This document shows, one piece after another, positions 38,172 through 47,540 of a DNA stretch of 64,000 nt. Both the position numbers and the translations under genes were made by a program. How positions within the stretch are numbered: the stretch's first letter is position 1; each line of letters begins with the position of its first letter. The stretch spans positions 1 to 64,000 of the forward strand of contig NZ_CAMFLA010000013.1 in the NCBI RefSeq assembly GCF_945957525.1, written 5' to 3'. The DNA is from an uncultured Aquitalea sp. (GTDB lineage: Bacteria; Pseudomonadota; Gammaproteobacteria; Burkholderiales; Chromobacteriaceae). Under the pieces are notes generated by a model. That model made no database searches, was not told the DNA's origin, and saw nothing but the letters and a program-made list of their open reading frames with translations.

Positions 38172-38201
38172 AAAAAAGCGATGCCTGGGCATCGCTTTTT
38201 T
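38172..38201 (+). terminator. Terminator after panD
   Basis: AAAAAAGCGATGCC / GGCATCGCTTTTTT, a 14-base near-perfect stem with a long T-run. Confidence 0.9.
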
Positions 38202-38349
38202 CATGGACAGCGCGGCGGTGCGAAACGGCTGAAGGCGTTTGCCTGTGCAAGCAAACGCTTTCTATAGTATCAAGGCGGGGTCACTTCCCGGACCGGGGCG
38301 TCAGATTCCGGCCGGCGGCGCTTGCGCCGTATTCATCCGGGAGACCGTC

Positions 38350-38757
38350 ATGACTGCACCCTTGACCGGCGGCTGCCTGTGCGGCGCTGTTCGTTACCGG
38401 CTGCGCGGCCAGCCTTTTCATGTCACGCACTGCCATTGCCTCAGTTGCCGCAAGGCCAGCGGCGCGCCCTTCGTTACCTGGTTTTCCGTGCGCCTGATCG
38501 AGCTGGACTGGCTGGGAGAAAAGCCGGCGGCCTATCACTCTTCCACCGCAGTGGAGCGTGGCTTCTGCCTGCGTTGCGGCAGCACGCTCACCTATCACCA
38601 CGAGTCGGACCCGGACGATATCGACATCACGGCGGCGTCGCTGGATCAGCCGGAAATCCTCACCCCCGAACATCACACCTGGTGGCAAGAGCACATCGAT
38701 TGGGCGCACCCGGACGAGCAGGCCGCGTTGCCCACCTACGCCCGCAACCACGGTTAG
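38350..38757 (+). CDS. GFA family protein (glutathione-dependent formaldehyde-activating enzyme fold)
   Basis: Protein of 135 residues with the zinc-binding pattern of the GFA/CENP-V family: GGCLCGAVRY near residue 8, HCHCLSCRKASGAPF near 28 and CLRCGSTLTY near 71. Members bind zinc; only some react with formaldehyde-glutathione adducts and most are uncharacterised. The ATG has GGGAGA upstream. Single gene. Confidence 0.85.
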   Translation: MTAPLTGGCLCGAVRYRLRGQPFHVTHCHCLSCRKASGAPFVTWFSVRLIELDWLGEKPAAYHSSTAVERGFCLRCGSTLTYHHESDPDDIDITAASLDQPEILTPEHHTWWQEHIDWAHPDEQAALPTYARNHG

Positions 38758-38841
38758 CGGCAGCGGATGAGGACGCCGCGTGTTTTTGGTCCTGATGAGG
38801 GGAGAGGCAAGGGAGGCAGCGCGGCTCTGCAAGACTAAAGC

Positions 38842-39321
38842 TCAGAGCAGCGCTTTTTCCGCAACGATCACACCATCTTCATCGGCATACAGCCATTCGC
38901 CCGGCTGGAAGGTGACGCCGCCGAAGGTGACTGGAATGTCGCGCTGGCCTTCGCCGCGCTTGACCGACTTCATCGGGTGGGTGTCCAGCGCGCGGATGCC
39001 CAGCGGCAGTAGGTTGAGCGCGACCGAGTCGCGGATGCAGCCGAAGATGATCACGCCGTCCCAGTGGTTATCCACCGCCAGGTCGCCAATCTGGTCGCCC
39101 AAGAGTGCGCAACGGCGCGAACCGCCGCCATCCACCACCAGCACCTTGCCGCGCCCGTCCTGGGACAGCGCCTCGCGCACCAGCGTGTTGTCCTCGAACA
39201 GCTTGAGCGTGACAATGCGCCCGCTGAAGCGCGGATGGTTGCCATAGCGTTTGAACATGGGTTCCACCACGCGCACGCGGCCTTCGTTGGCGTCGCACAG
39301 ATCAGTGGTCAGAAAGCTCAT
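38842..39321 (-). CDS. rraA: Regulator of ribonuclease E activity A (RraA)
   Basis: Protein of 159 residues, the RraA length, starting at [21 protein letters not shown] and carrying the family core [38 protein letters not shown] and [12 protein letters not shown]. In E. coli RraA binds RNase E and lowers its activity. The fold is shared with aldolases that use GDxxA and Arg-Asp residues, so an enzymatic role in some species is possible. AAAGGAGAA precedes the ATG. Confidence 0.93.
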   Translation of the reverse strand: MSFLTTDLCDANEGRVRVVEPMFKRYGNHPRFSGRIVTLKLFEDNTLVREALSQDGRGKVLVVDGGGSRRCALLGDQIGDLAVDNHWDGVIIFGCIRDSVALNLLPLGIRALDTHPMKSVKRGEGQRDIPVTFGGVTFQPGEWLYADEDGVIVAEKALL

Positions 39322-39366
39322 GAGTTTCTCCTTTGCATTGTTGTGGCTGGTGTGTCCGGGCGTAAA

Positions 39367-39389
39367 AAAGCCGCCTTGTCGGCGGCTTT
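39367..39389 (-). terminator. Terminator of the Do-family protease gene
   Basis: AAAGCCGCC / GGCGGCTTT arms with a five-base loop. On the minus strand a T-run follows. Confidence 0.8.
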
Positions 39390-39401
39390 CGGCAAACGGT
39401 A

Positions 39402-40880
39402 TCAATCGAGGCGCAAGGGTACGAACAAGGTGCTGTCCTGCCGGCGAACCAGCAGGGCGATATTGCCTTTGGCGCTGGCCAGCGCCTTTTCAAACGCAGC
39501 GATGCCAGTGATTTCCGTCTGGTTCAATCCCATGATGATGTCGCCGTGCTGAAGGCCGGAACGCGCCGATGCGCCTTGCGCCTTTTGCACCAGCAAGCCG
39601 CCGCGCAGTCCCAGTTCATTGCGTTGGCCGGGAGTCAGCTCGGTGACGGTGAGGCCCAGTTTGCCGAACTGGAAATTCTGCGGCTGGGTCTCTTCTTTCT
39701 GACGGGGCTGGACGCCCGGTTCCGGCGCCAGTTCCGCCAGCGTGGCTTCGATGGTCTTTTCACCGCCCTTGCGCCAGACGGTCAGCTTGACCTTGGCGCC
39801 GGGTTGCAGCGCGCCCACCATCATCGGCAGGTCTTTCGAGCTGTCGATGTCGCGACCGTCCAGCTTGAGGATGATGTCGCCGGTTTGCAGGCCGGCGCGA
39901 CCGGCCGGGCCTTGCGGATCGACGCGCACCACCAGCGCGCCGGACGGCTTCGGCAGTCCGAAGGATTGCGCCAGCTCTTGCGTGACTTCCTGGATGTTGA
40001 TGCCCAGTTGGCCGCGGCTGACCTTGCCCTTGGCCTTGATCTGCTCGGCCACGTTCATGGCCAAGTCGATCGGGATGGCGAAGGAAATGCCCATGAATCC
40101 GCCGGAACGGCTGTAGATCTGCGAATTGATGCCGACTACTTCGCCCTTGAGGTTGAACAGGGGGCCACCGGAGTTGCCCGGGTTGATGGCGACGTCGGTC
40201 TGGATGAAGGGCACGTAGTTTTCGTCCGGCAGGCTGCGGCCCTTGGCGGACACGATGCCGGCGGTAACAGTGTTTTCAAAGCCGAAAGGCGCGCCGATGG
40301 CGGCTACCCATTCGCCCACCTTCAGCTGGGACGGGCTGCCGATCTTCACCACCGGCAGGCTTGAGGCGTCCACTTTCAGCACGGCGACGTCGGTGCGTTT
40401 GTCCAGGCCCACCAGGCGGGCTTTCAGCTCGCGCTTGTCGGTGAGCATGACCTTGATCTGGCTGCCGCCGCTAACCACGTGGGCGTTGGTCATGATGTAA
40501 CCGTCCGCGCCGATGATGAAGCCGGAGCCGAAGGAGATGCTTTCTTCGGGCTGCTGGTCTTGCGGATTGGGCTGATTGGGGATGAAGCGGCGGAAGAAGT
40601 CGAACAGCGGATCGTCTTCCGGCACGGGGAAGGGCAGTTCGCTCTGCTGCGGGGAGGCATCCACGCGATTGGCCTGGATGTTCACCACGGCCGGACCGTC
40701 GCGCTCCACCAGCTGGGTGAAGTCGGGGAGCAGCATGGCCACGCGGCCGTCAGCCTGCGCCGGCACGGCCACCGGGGCGGGCTGGGCGTCTTTTTTGAAC
40801 AGGCTTTCGATCTTGTCGCAACCGGTGAGCAGCGACGCCGCCAGAGCGGTCACGGCAAGGGTGCGCAGGGTCGGGTTCAC
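39402..40880 (-). CDS. Lipoprotein Do-family serine protease (DegP/DegQ/MucD-like)
   Basis: Periplasmic quality-control protease of 492 residues. The catalytic triad is visible as His in TNAHVV, Asp in RTDVAVLKV and Ser in GNSGGP, followed by two PDZ domains (about 285-380 and 395-490; [16 protein letters not shown] and [16 protein letters not shown]). The signal sequence ends in the lipobox LTGC with Asp next to it, which in enterobacteria means retention in the inner membrane. This is unusual, because DegP and DegQ are soluble. The start is GTG with AAAGGATAG upstream. Confidence 0.9.
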   Translation of the reverse strand: MNPTLRTLAVTALAASLLTGCDKIESLFKKDAQPAPVAVPAQADGRVAMLLPDFTQLVERDGPAVVNIQANRVDASPQQSELPFPVPEDDPLFDFFRRFIPNQPNPQDQQPEESISFGSGFIIGADGYIMTNAHVVSGGSQIKVMLTDKRELKARLVGLDKRTDVAVLKVDASSLPVVKIGSPSQLKVGEWVAAIGAPFGFENTVTAGIVSAKGRSLPDENYVPFIQTDVAINPGNSGGPLFNLKGEVVGINSQIYSRSGGFMGISFAIPIDLAMNVAEQIKAKGKVSRGQLGINIQEVTQELAQSFGLPKPSGALVVRVDPQGPAGRAGLQTGDIILKLDGRDIDSSKDLPMMVGALQPGAKVKLTVWRKGGEKTIEATLAELAPEPGVQPRQKEETQPQNFQFGKLGLTVTELTPGQRNELGLRGGLLVQKAQGASARSGLQHGDIIMGLNQTEITGIAAFEKALASAKGNIALLVRRQDSTLFVPLRLD

Positions 40881-40982
40881 AGAGCTATCCTTTCAGGTCT
40901 TTTCAACCGCAGATGCGGTCGAGCCGCGGGATTTCCAGTCCCTCCGGGCGGGAAAAGGGGCATGCCTCGGCAATGCCCATCA

Positions 40983-41615
40983 TCATACCGTTTTTGCCGG
41001 ATATTCGCAGAGGTCGAGGATCACGCAGCGGGCGCACTCGGGTTTGCGGGCCTTGCACACGTAGCGGCCATGCAGGATCAGCCAGTGGTGAGCGTCAAGA
41101 CGGAAATCCTTGGGCACCAGTCGCACCAGTTTGTCCTCCACCTCGCGCACGTCTTTGCCTGGCGCGATACGAGTACGGTTGGCGACGCGAAAGATATGGG
41201 TGTCCACCGCGATGGTAGGTTGGCCGAAGGCAGTGTTGAGCACCACGTTGGCGGTTTTGCGGCCCACCCCGGGCAAGGCTTCCAGCGCTTCGCGTTCGGT
41301 GGGTACTTCGCCATCGTGCTTTTCCAGCAACAGCCGGCAGGTGGCGATGACGTTTTTGGCCTTGGTGCGATACAGGCCGATGGTCTTGATGTAATCCGCC
41401 AACTGTTCTTCGCCCAGTTGCAGCATTTTCTCGGGCGTATTGGCCACCGGGTACAGCAGGCGAGTGGCTTTGTTGACGCTGACGTCGGTGGCCTGGGCGG
41501 ACAATAGTACGGCGATCAGCAGCTCGAACGGCGTCTCGTACTCCAGCTCCGTGGTGGGGTGGGGCGTGTGTTCGCGCAGGCGAGTGAAGATTTCCAGGCG
41601 TTTGGCGGCGTTCAC
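40983..41615 (-). CDS. nth: Endonuclease III
   Basis: Base-excision repair glycosylase/lyase for oxidised pyrimidines. The protein has 210 residues with the helix-hairpin-helix [13 protein letters not shown] (catalytic Lys), the catalytic Asp in AVDTHIFRV and the 4Fe-4S cluster ligands C-x6-C-x2-C-x5-C at [17 protein letters not shown]. The GTG start overlaps the rsxB stop by GTGA. The nth-rsx link is conserved in many proteobacteria. Confidence 0.95.
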   Translation of the reverse strand: MNAAKRLEIFTRLREHTPHPTTELEYETPFELLIAVLLSAQATDVSVNKATRLLYPVANTPEKMLQLGEEQLADYIKTIGLYRTKAKNVIATCRLLLEKHDGEVPTEREALEALPGVGRKTANVVLNTAFGQPTIAVDTHIFRVANRTRIAPGKDVREVEDKLVRLVPKDFRLDAHHWLILHGRYVCKARKPECARCVILDLCEYPAKTV

Positions 41616-42373
41616 TGTTTGTCCTTGTCGGCTTCCTGCTGAGCGGCTTTCAGGGCGGCGGCCCGTTCCATGGCGGCGCGGATCACCGCCATCTTGTCTA
41701 CCGGTTCTGCGACGGGCTTCTCCGCCGGAGCGGGGGCTTGCTGGCGCGCGCGCTCCATGGCCTGACGAATGAGGTCGTTCTTGTCGGAGTTGGCCGAAGC
41801 GGGGGCTGCGCCGGCAGCAGGCGCCGGGACGGCGGCGCGTTCGGCCAACCTTTGGGCCTTTTCCGCCGCGTCGCGATTTTTGCGGGCCTGCCTTGCTTCA
41901 AAGCGTTTGCGCGCTTGCGCGGCGCGAGCCATGACCTGCGGGCGCTGATTGTCGGCCGGGTCGTTGACGGGGATCAGGTCGATGCAGTCCACCGGGCAGG
42001 GGGCGAGGCACAGTTCGCAGCCGGTGCATTCGTTGGCGATGACGGTGTGCATCAGTTTGGCCGCGCCGACGATGGCGTCCACCGGGCAGGCCTGGATACA
42101 CAGCGTACAGCCGATACAGCTGTCCTCGCGGATGAGCGCCAGCGCGCGCGGTTTGGGCAAGGGGCCGGCGGGGTCGAAGGGAATGGCCGGCACGCCGAGC
42201 AGGGCGGCCAGCGCCTGTACGCCTTCGTCGCCGCCCGGCGGGCAGCGGTTGATGGGGTCTTGCCCTGTCGCCAGCGCCTCGGCGTACGGGCGGCAGCCGG
42301 CGTGGCCGCATTGCCCGCACTGGGTTTGCGGCAAGAGGGCGTCGATCCGTTCGACGAGAGTGATGACGGCCAT
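41612..42373 (-). CDS. rsxB: RnfB/RsxB-like ferredoxin without membrane anchor
   Basis: Protein of 253 residues. The N-terminal Fe-S domain ([16 protein letters not shown], about residue 19) and two 4Fe-4S ferredoxin motifs ([14 protein letters not shown] and [14 protein letters not shown], about residues 86-130) define RnfB. The N-terminal transmembrane anchor of full RnfB is missing. The C-terminal 100 residues form an Ala/Arg/Glu-rich tail with a repeated unit ([12 protein letters not shown] and [12 protein letters not shown]). No other rnf genes are nearby. The role is electron transfer to an unknown partner; the nth overlap may mean shared expression. Confidence 0.85.
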   Translation of the reverse strand: MAVITLVERIDALLPQTQCGQCGHAGCRPYAEALATGQDPINRCPPGGDEGVQALAALLGVPAIPFDPAGPLPKPRALALIREDSCIGCTLCIQACPVDAIVGAAKLMHTVIANECTGCELCLAPCPVDCIDLIPVNDPADNQRPQVMARAAQARKRFEARQARKNRDAAEKAQRLAERAAVPAPAAGAAPASANSDKNDLIRQAMERARQQAPAPAEKPVAEPVDKMAVIRAAMERAAALKAAQQEADKDKQ

Positions 42374-42487
42374 GCTGTCGGATTCCGCTTCAAAAACCGC
42401 TAATTATCGTCGCTAGCGCACAGCGCTTCAACACCCGCGGCCGCAGGCCGGTCGACTTTGCTCATGGGAGATGCCGCCGGTCTGCTA

Positions 42488-44338
42488 TCAAGCGACGTGG
42501 CGCGCCAGCCACTGCTGCAGCTTGCGTCCTTGCCGCAAGGTTTCCTTCAGGATGCGGTAATCGAGCGGGCTGAGCTGCTCCAGCGGCAGCAGGTTGTCCA
42601 GCGGCAAGCCGGCTTCCAGGCTGCCTTGCTGGTGGCGCAGCCGCAAAGACTGCAGGAATTGCAGGCTGTCGGCGTAGGCGCGGGCGTCGCCTTCGCCCAT
42701 GCCGGGCAGGCTTGCCGCGTCGCTGAAGCGGTCTGCGCTGCGGCTGGCCCGGCTGCCGGTCATCAGCGCCATCAGGCGCGCGCCGTCCACGAAGATCTGC
42801 GCAGCGGGTTTGAGATCCAGCCGGCTGTCGTCGTCCGCCAGCAGGCGGCCGCTCCAGCTCAGCGGCGGCACCTGCCGCAATGCGCTGGCAAGCAGGGCTT
42901 TCATCACCATGGGGTTGGCCGAAGCGTGGCGATGCAGGGTGTCTGCGAGGGCGCTGGCCGGCGCGCGATCGCCCCAGCCCGCGCGCATATCCAGGTAGAG
43001 GCCGATGTGACCGGCGCTGGCCGGGTCGGCCATCAGGTTGTTGAGGAAGGTGTCTTGCCAGTCCTCGGCCGACAGGCAGTGGGTGGGGTTGCCCGCCATG
43101 ATGCCGTTGCGGCACAGGGGGATGCCGCACACGCTCAAGGCCGAGCATACCGCCTGACCGAGCGCCGGTAGGCGCTGGCCGATTTCCTGCTGTCTGAGCG
43201 GGTCGCGCGCGCTGAACAGGAGTCCGTTGTCCTGATCGGCGGTGAGAGTGGGTTCCTGGCGACCGTGACTGCCGAATTGCAACCAGGTTAGCGAGACGTC
43301 GTCGCCAAGACCGGCGTCGGCGATGTGCAACTGGCACAGGCGCTGCACCAGTTGATCGTTGAACAGGCTGAACAGGCGAGTGGCGGCGTCGGCTTCCATG
43401 CCCTGGCGAAACAGTTGCAGCGCTTGGCGGCGAAAGGTGGTGGCCACGCCGGCCAGTGCGGCGGTGCTGTCGCATTGCGCCAAGCGCACCAGCAGTTCTT
43501 TCAGGTCCAGCCGCGACAGGCGATAGAGGTCGTGCTCGGTGACAAGACCCACCAGATGCGGGCCGTCGCACACCATGACGTGGCGCTCGCCGGTCTGGGC
43601 CAGCAGCAGAATGGCTTCGCTGGCCAGGGCGTCGGGCGGCAGGATGCTGGCGGGCTTGCGCATCAGACGGTCGACGGGCGTGTTGTCGTCGACGTGTTTC
43701 AAGTGGGCGGCCAGCAGGTCGCGCAGGGTGAAGATGCCCAGCAGTCGTTGCTCCGGGCTAGTGATGACGGTGGAGCCGATGTTTTCCTGCTGCATGACAG
43801 CCAGTACTTGGCGCAAGGGGGCGTCCGGGCGGCAAGTGACCGGTGGTCGGCGGATGATGCCGGACAAGGGCGTGTGTAGGCTCATGCCTTGGCCGGCCAG
43901 CCCCGGCGGCGGCTGCTGGCGTGAGCGCGACAGCAGATGCGCCAGCCTTTGGGCGCAGAATTGCTGGAAGGGTGCGGAGTCAGCCAGTACGGCGTGGAAG
44001 TCCGCTTCCGGCACGTGCAACAGGCTGAGGTCACCCACGGCGCGATAGTGATTGGTGACCGCGCGCCGGGAGGTGAGCGCGCCCAAGGGAAACATCTCTC
44101 CGGGCAGTAGTTCGACAAAGGTTTCGCCGGTTTGCATGTCTTCGGCCGACACTTGCCCCGATAGCACGATCAACAGGCGTTCGGCGGGACCTTGCGCCGG
44201 CGAGAGCACGGTATCGCCACGGCGGTAGTGCAGGCGCCGGGCATTGGCCAGCAACCGGTCCTGATGCTCGGACGACATCTGGGCGAAGGGTTCGTGCCGC
44301 AGCAGTTCAGGCCAGACGGGGGTGGATCGGGTCGGCAT
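42488..44338 (-). CDS. cNMP-binding / CBS / DUF294 nucleotidyltransferase-like signal protein
   Basis: Protein of 616 residues built of a cyclic-nucleotide-binding-like domain (about 20-135), a CBS pair (about 160-285), a GlnD-like nucleotidyltransferase domain with GSHGRQEPTLTADQDNGLLF (about 350-372; Gly-Ser and Asp-x-Asp are present) and a DUF294 C-terminal helical domain (to 616). Relatives often sit beside an exonuclease (DnaQ-like) gene and acetate genes; here neither is adjacent, and acs-actP is 6 kb away. It probably senses adenine nucleotides and modifies or binds a partner; target unknown. Monocistronic. Confidence 0.85.
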   Translation of the reverse strand: MPTRSTPVWPELLRHEPFAQMSSEHQDRLLANARRLHYRRGDTVLSPAQGPAERLLIVLSGQVSAEDMQTGETFVELLPGEMFPLGALTSRRAVTNHYRAVGDLSLLHVPEADFHAVLADSAPFQQFCAQRLAHLLSRSRQQPPPGLAGQGMSLHTPLSGIIRRPPVTCRPDAPLRQVLAVMQQENIGSTVITSPEQRLLGIFTLRDLLAAHLKHVDDNTPVDRLMRKPASILPPDALASEAILLLAQTGERHVMVCDGPHLVGLVTEHDLYRLSRLDLKELLVRLAQCDSTAALAGVATTFRRQALQLFRQGMEADAATRLFSLFNDQLVQRLCQLHIADAGLGDDVSLTWLQFGSHGRQEPTLTADQDNGLLFSARDPLRQQEIGQRLPALGQAVCSALSVCGIPLCRNGIMAGNPTHCLSAEDWQDTFLNNLMADPASAGHIGLYLDMRAGWGDRAPASALADTLHRHASANPMVMKALLASALRQVPPLSWSGRLLADDDSRLDLKPAAQIFVDGARLMALMTGSRASRSADRFSDAASLPGMGEGDARAYADSLQFLQSLRLRHQQGSLEAGLPLDNLLPLEQLSPLDYRILKETLRQGRKLQQWLARHVA

Positions 44339-44422
44339 GCGGACTCCTGCACGGCGGTAATGGCGGGATCGACACTATAGTCATAGGTCGGCGCGCGCCC
44401 AATTGGGGAAATCCGTCGCGCT

Positions 44423-45748
44423 TCAGCGGAACGTCATTTGTACGTTGAGGCTGCTTATGCGTCGGGTATAGGCATAAAGGTCGATGGTGGAGCTGTTGCG
44501 CTGCTCGGTGTAGTTGAGGCTGACGCTAACGCCGTGCGGCCAATAGCTGACGATGCCGACATCGCGACTGAGCAGCGAGTCGCGCCGGGTTTTCAGAAAG
44601 ACCGGATTCTGTGCGGTGTAATGACTGCTGTCGCGACTGATTGCGGCGTTCAGCTCCAGTGTGGGCAGCAGCAGATAGCGCAGGCTGGCCTGCGCGTACT
44701 GGCCATTGCGGTCGCCGTCGGCGCGGCGGCGCTCAGCGCTTTCCTGATTGATGAAAAAGGCTGCCTGGGTGGAGAGTTTGCCGTCCAGCCAGTAGTGGGT
44801 GTAGCTGCCACCCAGACTGGAGAGGTTGACGTCGTTGGGGCTCAGGGAGGGATCGCTGTAGCGGTTCTGCAGCGATTGCCACGTGAGGCGGAACAGATTG
44901 CGGTTGTCGGTTTGCAGCAACAGCTCATTGCTGAAACCGCGCTGCAGCATGTAAGGCTTGCCGCCTTGGTATTGTTTTTCACCCTGCAGGGCTGTTGTCC
45001 ATTGCAGGGTGGGCGTCAGCCAGAATTGGCTGCCGGCGTTAAGGCTGTAGTGATCACGGTTGTAGCCATGGTGACCACCGTAGTTGCGGGCCTTGAGCGT
45101 GGGGGCGGCAAACAGCCGCCAGCGCGGGTTTTGCGTCCAGTCGAGTTCCCCGCCGGCCTCCGCATCCTGATAGTCGCTGCTTTGCCGGCGATTGGCTGGG
45201 TCCAGTGCTACCTTCAGGCCGCTGAGCGAGGGGATGGCGATGGTGCTCAGGTCGGCCGAAGAGTTGATATTGCTGTCGCGGCCGAATTCGGTGCGGACAT
45301 AGCCCCTTAGCGACAAGGGCGATGGCGCCGCGCTCAGTATGGCTGCCTGGAGCCGGTCGGCATGCTGGCGCGCCGAGGGCGGCGGCGCCAGCGCTTGCGC
45401 CTGTTGTAGCGCTGAGGCGGCCTGGGTGCGGTCGCCCAGCCGCAGATAGGCTTCGGCCAAGTCCAGCCATGCCCCGCCGTGGCGGGGGTCGGAGTGCGTT
45501 GCTCTTTCTAGCGCCAGCGTGGCTTCAGCGGCTTGTCCCGTGCGTAGCAAGGCTTCGCCGTAGGGATAGTCGAAGGCGGGGTCGCCGCTGCAGGCAATCT
45601 CTGCCGGCGCCAGTTGCTCTATGACCAGATCGAAGTGCTTTGCGGCCAGGTCGTTCAGGGCCTTGCCGGCCAAGTCGGCGCATACGCCGGCCTGAGCCAG
45701 GGGCGAGAGCAGGGCAGGCAGCCAGAAGAGACTGCGCAATGGTGTCAT
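44423..45748 (-). CDS. TPR/beta-barrel outer-membrane protein, Slam-like (type XI secretion)
   Basis: Protein of 441 residues with a signal peptide (cleaved after AQA near residue 20), an N-terminal helical TPR region (about 40-150: YGEALLRTGQAAEATLALER, then AWLDLAEAYLRLGDRTQA) and a C-terminal beta-barrel of about 290 residues ending in Phe-Arg. The last strands (RNSSTIDLYAYTRRISSLNV) match the DUF560/SlipAM (PF04575) pattern of Slam proteins, which move cargo across the outer membrane. ATG 45748 gives the signal peptide; the longer TTG start does not. It lies 16 bases downstream of the FecR-domain gene, so that product is the likely cargo. The family call is by eye. Confidence 0.68.
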   Translation of the reverse strand: MTPLRSLFWLPALLSPLAQAGVCADLAGKALNDLAAKHFDLVIEQLAPAEIACSGDPAFDYPYGEALLRTGQAAEATLALERATHSDPRHGGAWLDLAEAYLRLGDRTQAASALQQAQALAPPPSARQHADRLQAAILSAAPSPLSLRGYVRTEFGRDSNINSSADLSTIAIPSLSGLKVALDPANRRQSSDYQDAEAGGELDWTQNPRWRLFAAPTLKARNYGGHHGYNRDHYSLNAGSQFWLTPTLQWTTALQGEKQYQGGKPYMLQRGFSNELLLQTDNRNLFRLTWQSLQNRYSDPSLSPNDVNLSSLGGSYTHYWLDGKLSTQAAFFINQESAERRRADGDRNGQYAQASLRYLLLPTLELNAAISRDSSHYTAQNPVFLKTRRDSLLSRDVGIVSYWPHGVSVSLNYTEQRNSSTIDLYAYTRRISSLNVQMTFR

Positions 45749-45764
45749 TGGCACGGGTTGCGGC

Positions 45765-47540
45765 TCAGGGACGGGACACAACGGCAGCCCCGCTGACAGC
45801 GTTGCCGCTGCTGGTGTTCATGCCGTAACCGGTGATCAGCCCCTTGCCATGGGTGCCAATGATGACGCCGCCAGCCGCGCCGCTGGCGGTACCCGGGTCG
45901 CAGCCGCTGCAGCTGACGTTGAGCGGCAGTTTGCCGGCGCTGAAGTCGCTCAGGGAGACAAAGCCGTTGAAGTCGCCCTGCCAAGTGCGCTGATAGCCGT
46001 CGGTAACATTGATGTGATAGCCGGTTGCGCCCGGGTTGGCGCCCAGCTGCACATTGACAGTGAGGTTGTTGAGCTGGCCGCCGCGAGCGCCGTTCTCGCT
46101 GGTGGGGGTAGTGGCTCCCACCAGATTGCCGAAGGTGGCGGTGCCTTGCAGATTCTGGATTACGCTCATCGGCGTGACCCCGCCGGCGCTATAGGCAAAG
46201 TGGTGGAAATCTCCCCATTCCCAAGGGTCGGTTTCCAGTGGGCCAGTCCGCCAGATGTCGGCCCAGCTGCCCCAGGTGACAGGTGCGCCATCTACTTTGG
46301 CCGAGCCAAGTTCGATCAGGCGCGAGGACTCATCCACTACCAGGTTGACGGAGCCCTCCGGCGCGATCATGGCCACCGGTACCCCGGTGACGGGGTTGAT
46401 CTGCATCCAATCAGCGCTGTTCAGCTGGCTGTCTAGTCCGCCAAAATAATGGGCAACGCCACCCGCGCCGCTGACCGAGGTTACGCCGAAGTAGGCGGAG
46501 GCGGAAGGCGCGGGCTGGCTGTATACGCCATTACCCAGGTCCAGCCAGCTGTTGGTGATGTCAGTGGCGGACTGTTGCGACGTAGGCAGGGCTTGATTGG
46601 CGCCGCTTTGATTATCCGATGCCTGCGGCAGAGGCAAAGCGCGCAGTGCCGAGGGCAGGGTGATCAGCTTGGGCGCTACATTATTCTGCAAGGGCACGAA
46701 ACCGGACTGTTCCGGATCGATGCGCACACTGCCAAGATCGGTAGACAGCGTGGTACCACCACGCAGCACATGGTTATAGGTGCCGGCTGCCAGATGCAGG
46801 CTCTGGGCCTTGTCCGGCGTGATATGGAACACTTCGTGATCGGTGCCGCGGATGTGCACTTCCGCAAGGGGAGTGCGGATGCGGTAGTTCTCTTTGTGCA
46901 GTTTGCCGATGTCGCCGGTGATGGCGCGCATTGCACCGCGATCCAGCGTCATGGCCAGTTTCTCGCTGCCATCCAGTTTGGGCGGCAGCAGGAAGCGATC
47001 CATGCGCAGTCTGCTGTCGGCGCGCAGTTGCACAAAGCCCTTATCGGCCAGCCGGATTTGCAACAGGCTGTTGCCTACGCCTGTAGCGATAGTGTCGCCT
47101 TCGCAGATGGGGTCGCCCTTGGCCAGCCGGCGCGGGGGCAAGTCGCCTTGGCGGGCCGTCGCGTTGCCCAGATCGTAAAGCACCCAGCCGGAGACGCTGG
47201 CGCTGCGGATGCCGGTGCCGCCCACGCCGCCCCAGCCCTTGGGAGGAATGGTGGCGGGTTTGCTGCTGTCCTGCTCGGCCAAGCCCTTGTCGATGCCGGT
47301 GCCGCCCATGCCGCCCCAGCCGGGGGTCTGGTTGTTTGGCGCGGCCGCTGTCGTGTCCGGGGATGCGTCTTCCTGGTGTCCGGTACCGCCCATGCCGCCC
47401 CAGCCTTTGCCAGGATCGATGGAAGGCAAGGGCGCAAGCAAGCGCCCTTGCGGGTCGAAAACGCACTGCGCCGCCGCTTCAGCGGTGGATGGCAGCCACA
47501 TGGCGGCAAGCAGGGCGAGGCAGAGAGAAAGCCTATTCAT
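45765..47540 (-). CDS. Secreted FecR-domain protein with three GWGGxGGTG repeats
   Basis: Protein of 591 residues. The signal peptide is cleaved near residue 22 (STAEA-A); Cys26 lacks a lipobox, so it is secreted. GWGG(M/V)GGTG occurs at residues 46, 74 and 102, exactly 28 residues apart. A FecR-like domain spans about 120-250 (GDTIATGVGNSLLQIRLADKG, then HIRGTDHEVFHI). The C-terminal part (about 350-591) is Gly/Ser-rich beta, and its end (GGVIIGTHGKGLITGYG, then AVSGAAVVSRP) resembles the small barrel domain of Slam cargo. The ATG overlaps the upstream stop by ATGAATAG. Probable surface or secreted substrate of the barrel protein downstream; ligand unknown. Confidence 0.7.
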   Translation of the reverse strand: MNRLSLCLALLAAMWLPSTAEAAAQCVFDPQGRLLAPLPSIDPGKGWGGMGGTGHQEDASPDTTAAAPNNQTPGWGGMGGTGIDKGLAEQDSSKPATIPPKGWGGVGGTGIRSASVSGWVLYDLGNATARQGDLPPRRLAKGDPICEGDTIATGVGNSLLQIRLADKGFVQLRADSRLRMDRFLLPPKLDGSEKLAMTLDRGAMRAITGDIGKLHKENYRIRTPLAEVHIRGTDHEVFHITPDKAQSLHLAAGTYNHVLRGGTTLSTDLGSVRIDPEQSGFVPLQNNVAPKLITLPSALRALPLPQASDNQSGANQALPTSQQSATDITNSWLDLGNGVYSQPAPSASAYFGVTSVSGAGGVAHYFGGLDSQLNSADWMQINPVTGVPVAMIAPEGSVNLVVDESSRLIELGSAKVDGAPVTWGSWADIWRTGPLETDPWEWGDFHHFAYSAGGVTPMSVIQNLQGTATFGNLVGATTPTSENGARGGQLNNLTVNVQLGANPGATGYHINVTDGYQRTWQGDFNGFVSLSDFSAGKLPLNVSCSGCDPGTASGAAGGVIIGTHGKGLITGYGMNTSSGNAVSGAAVVSRP

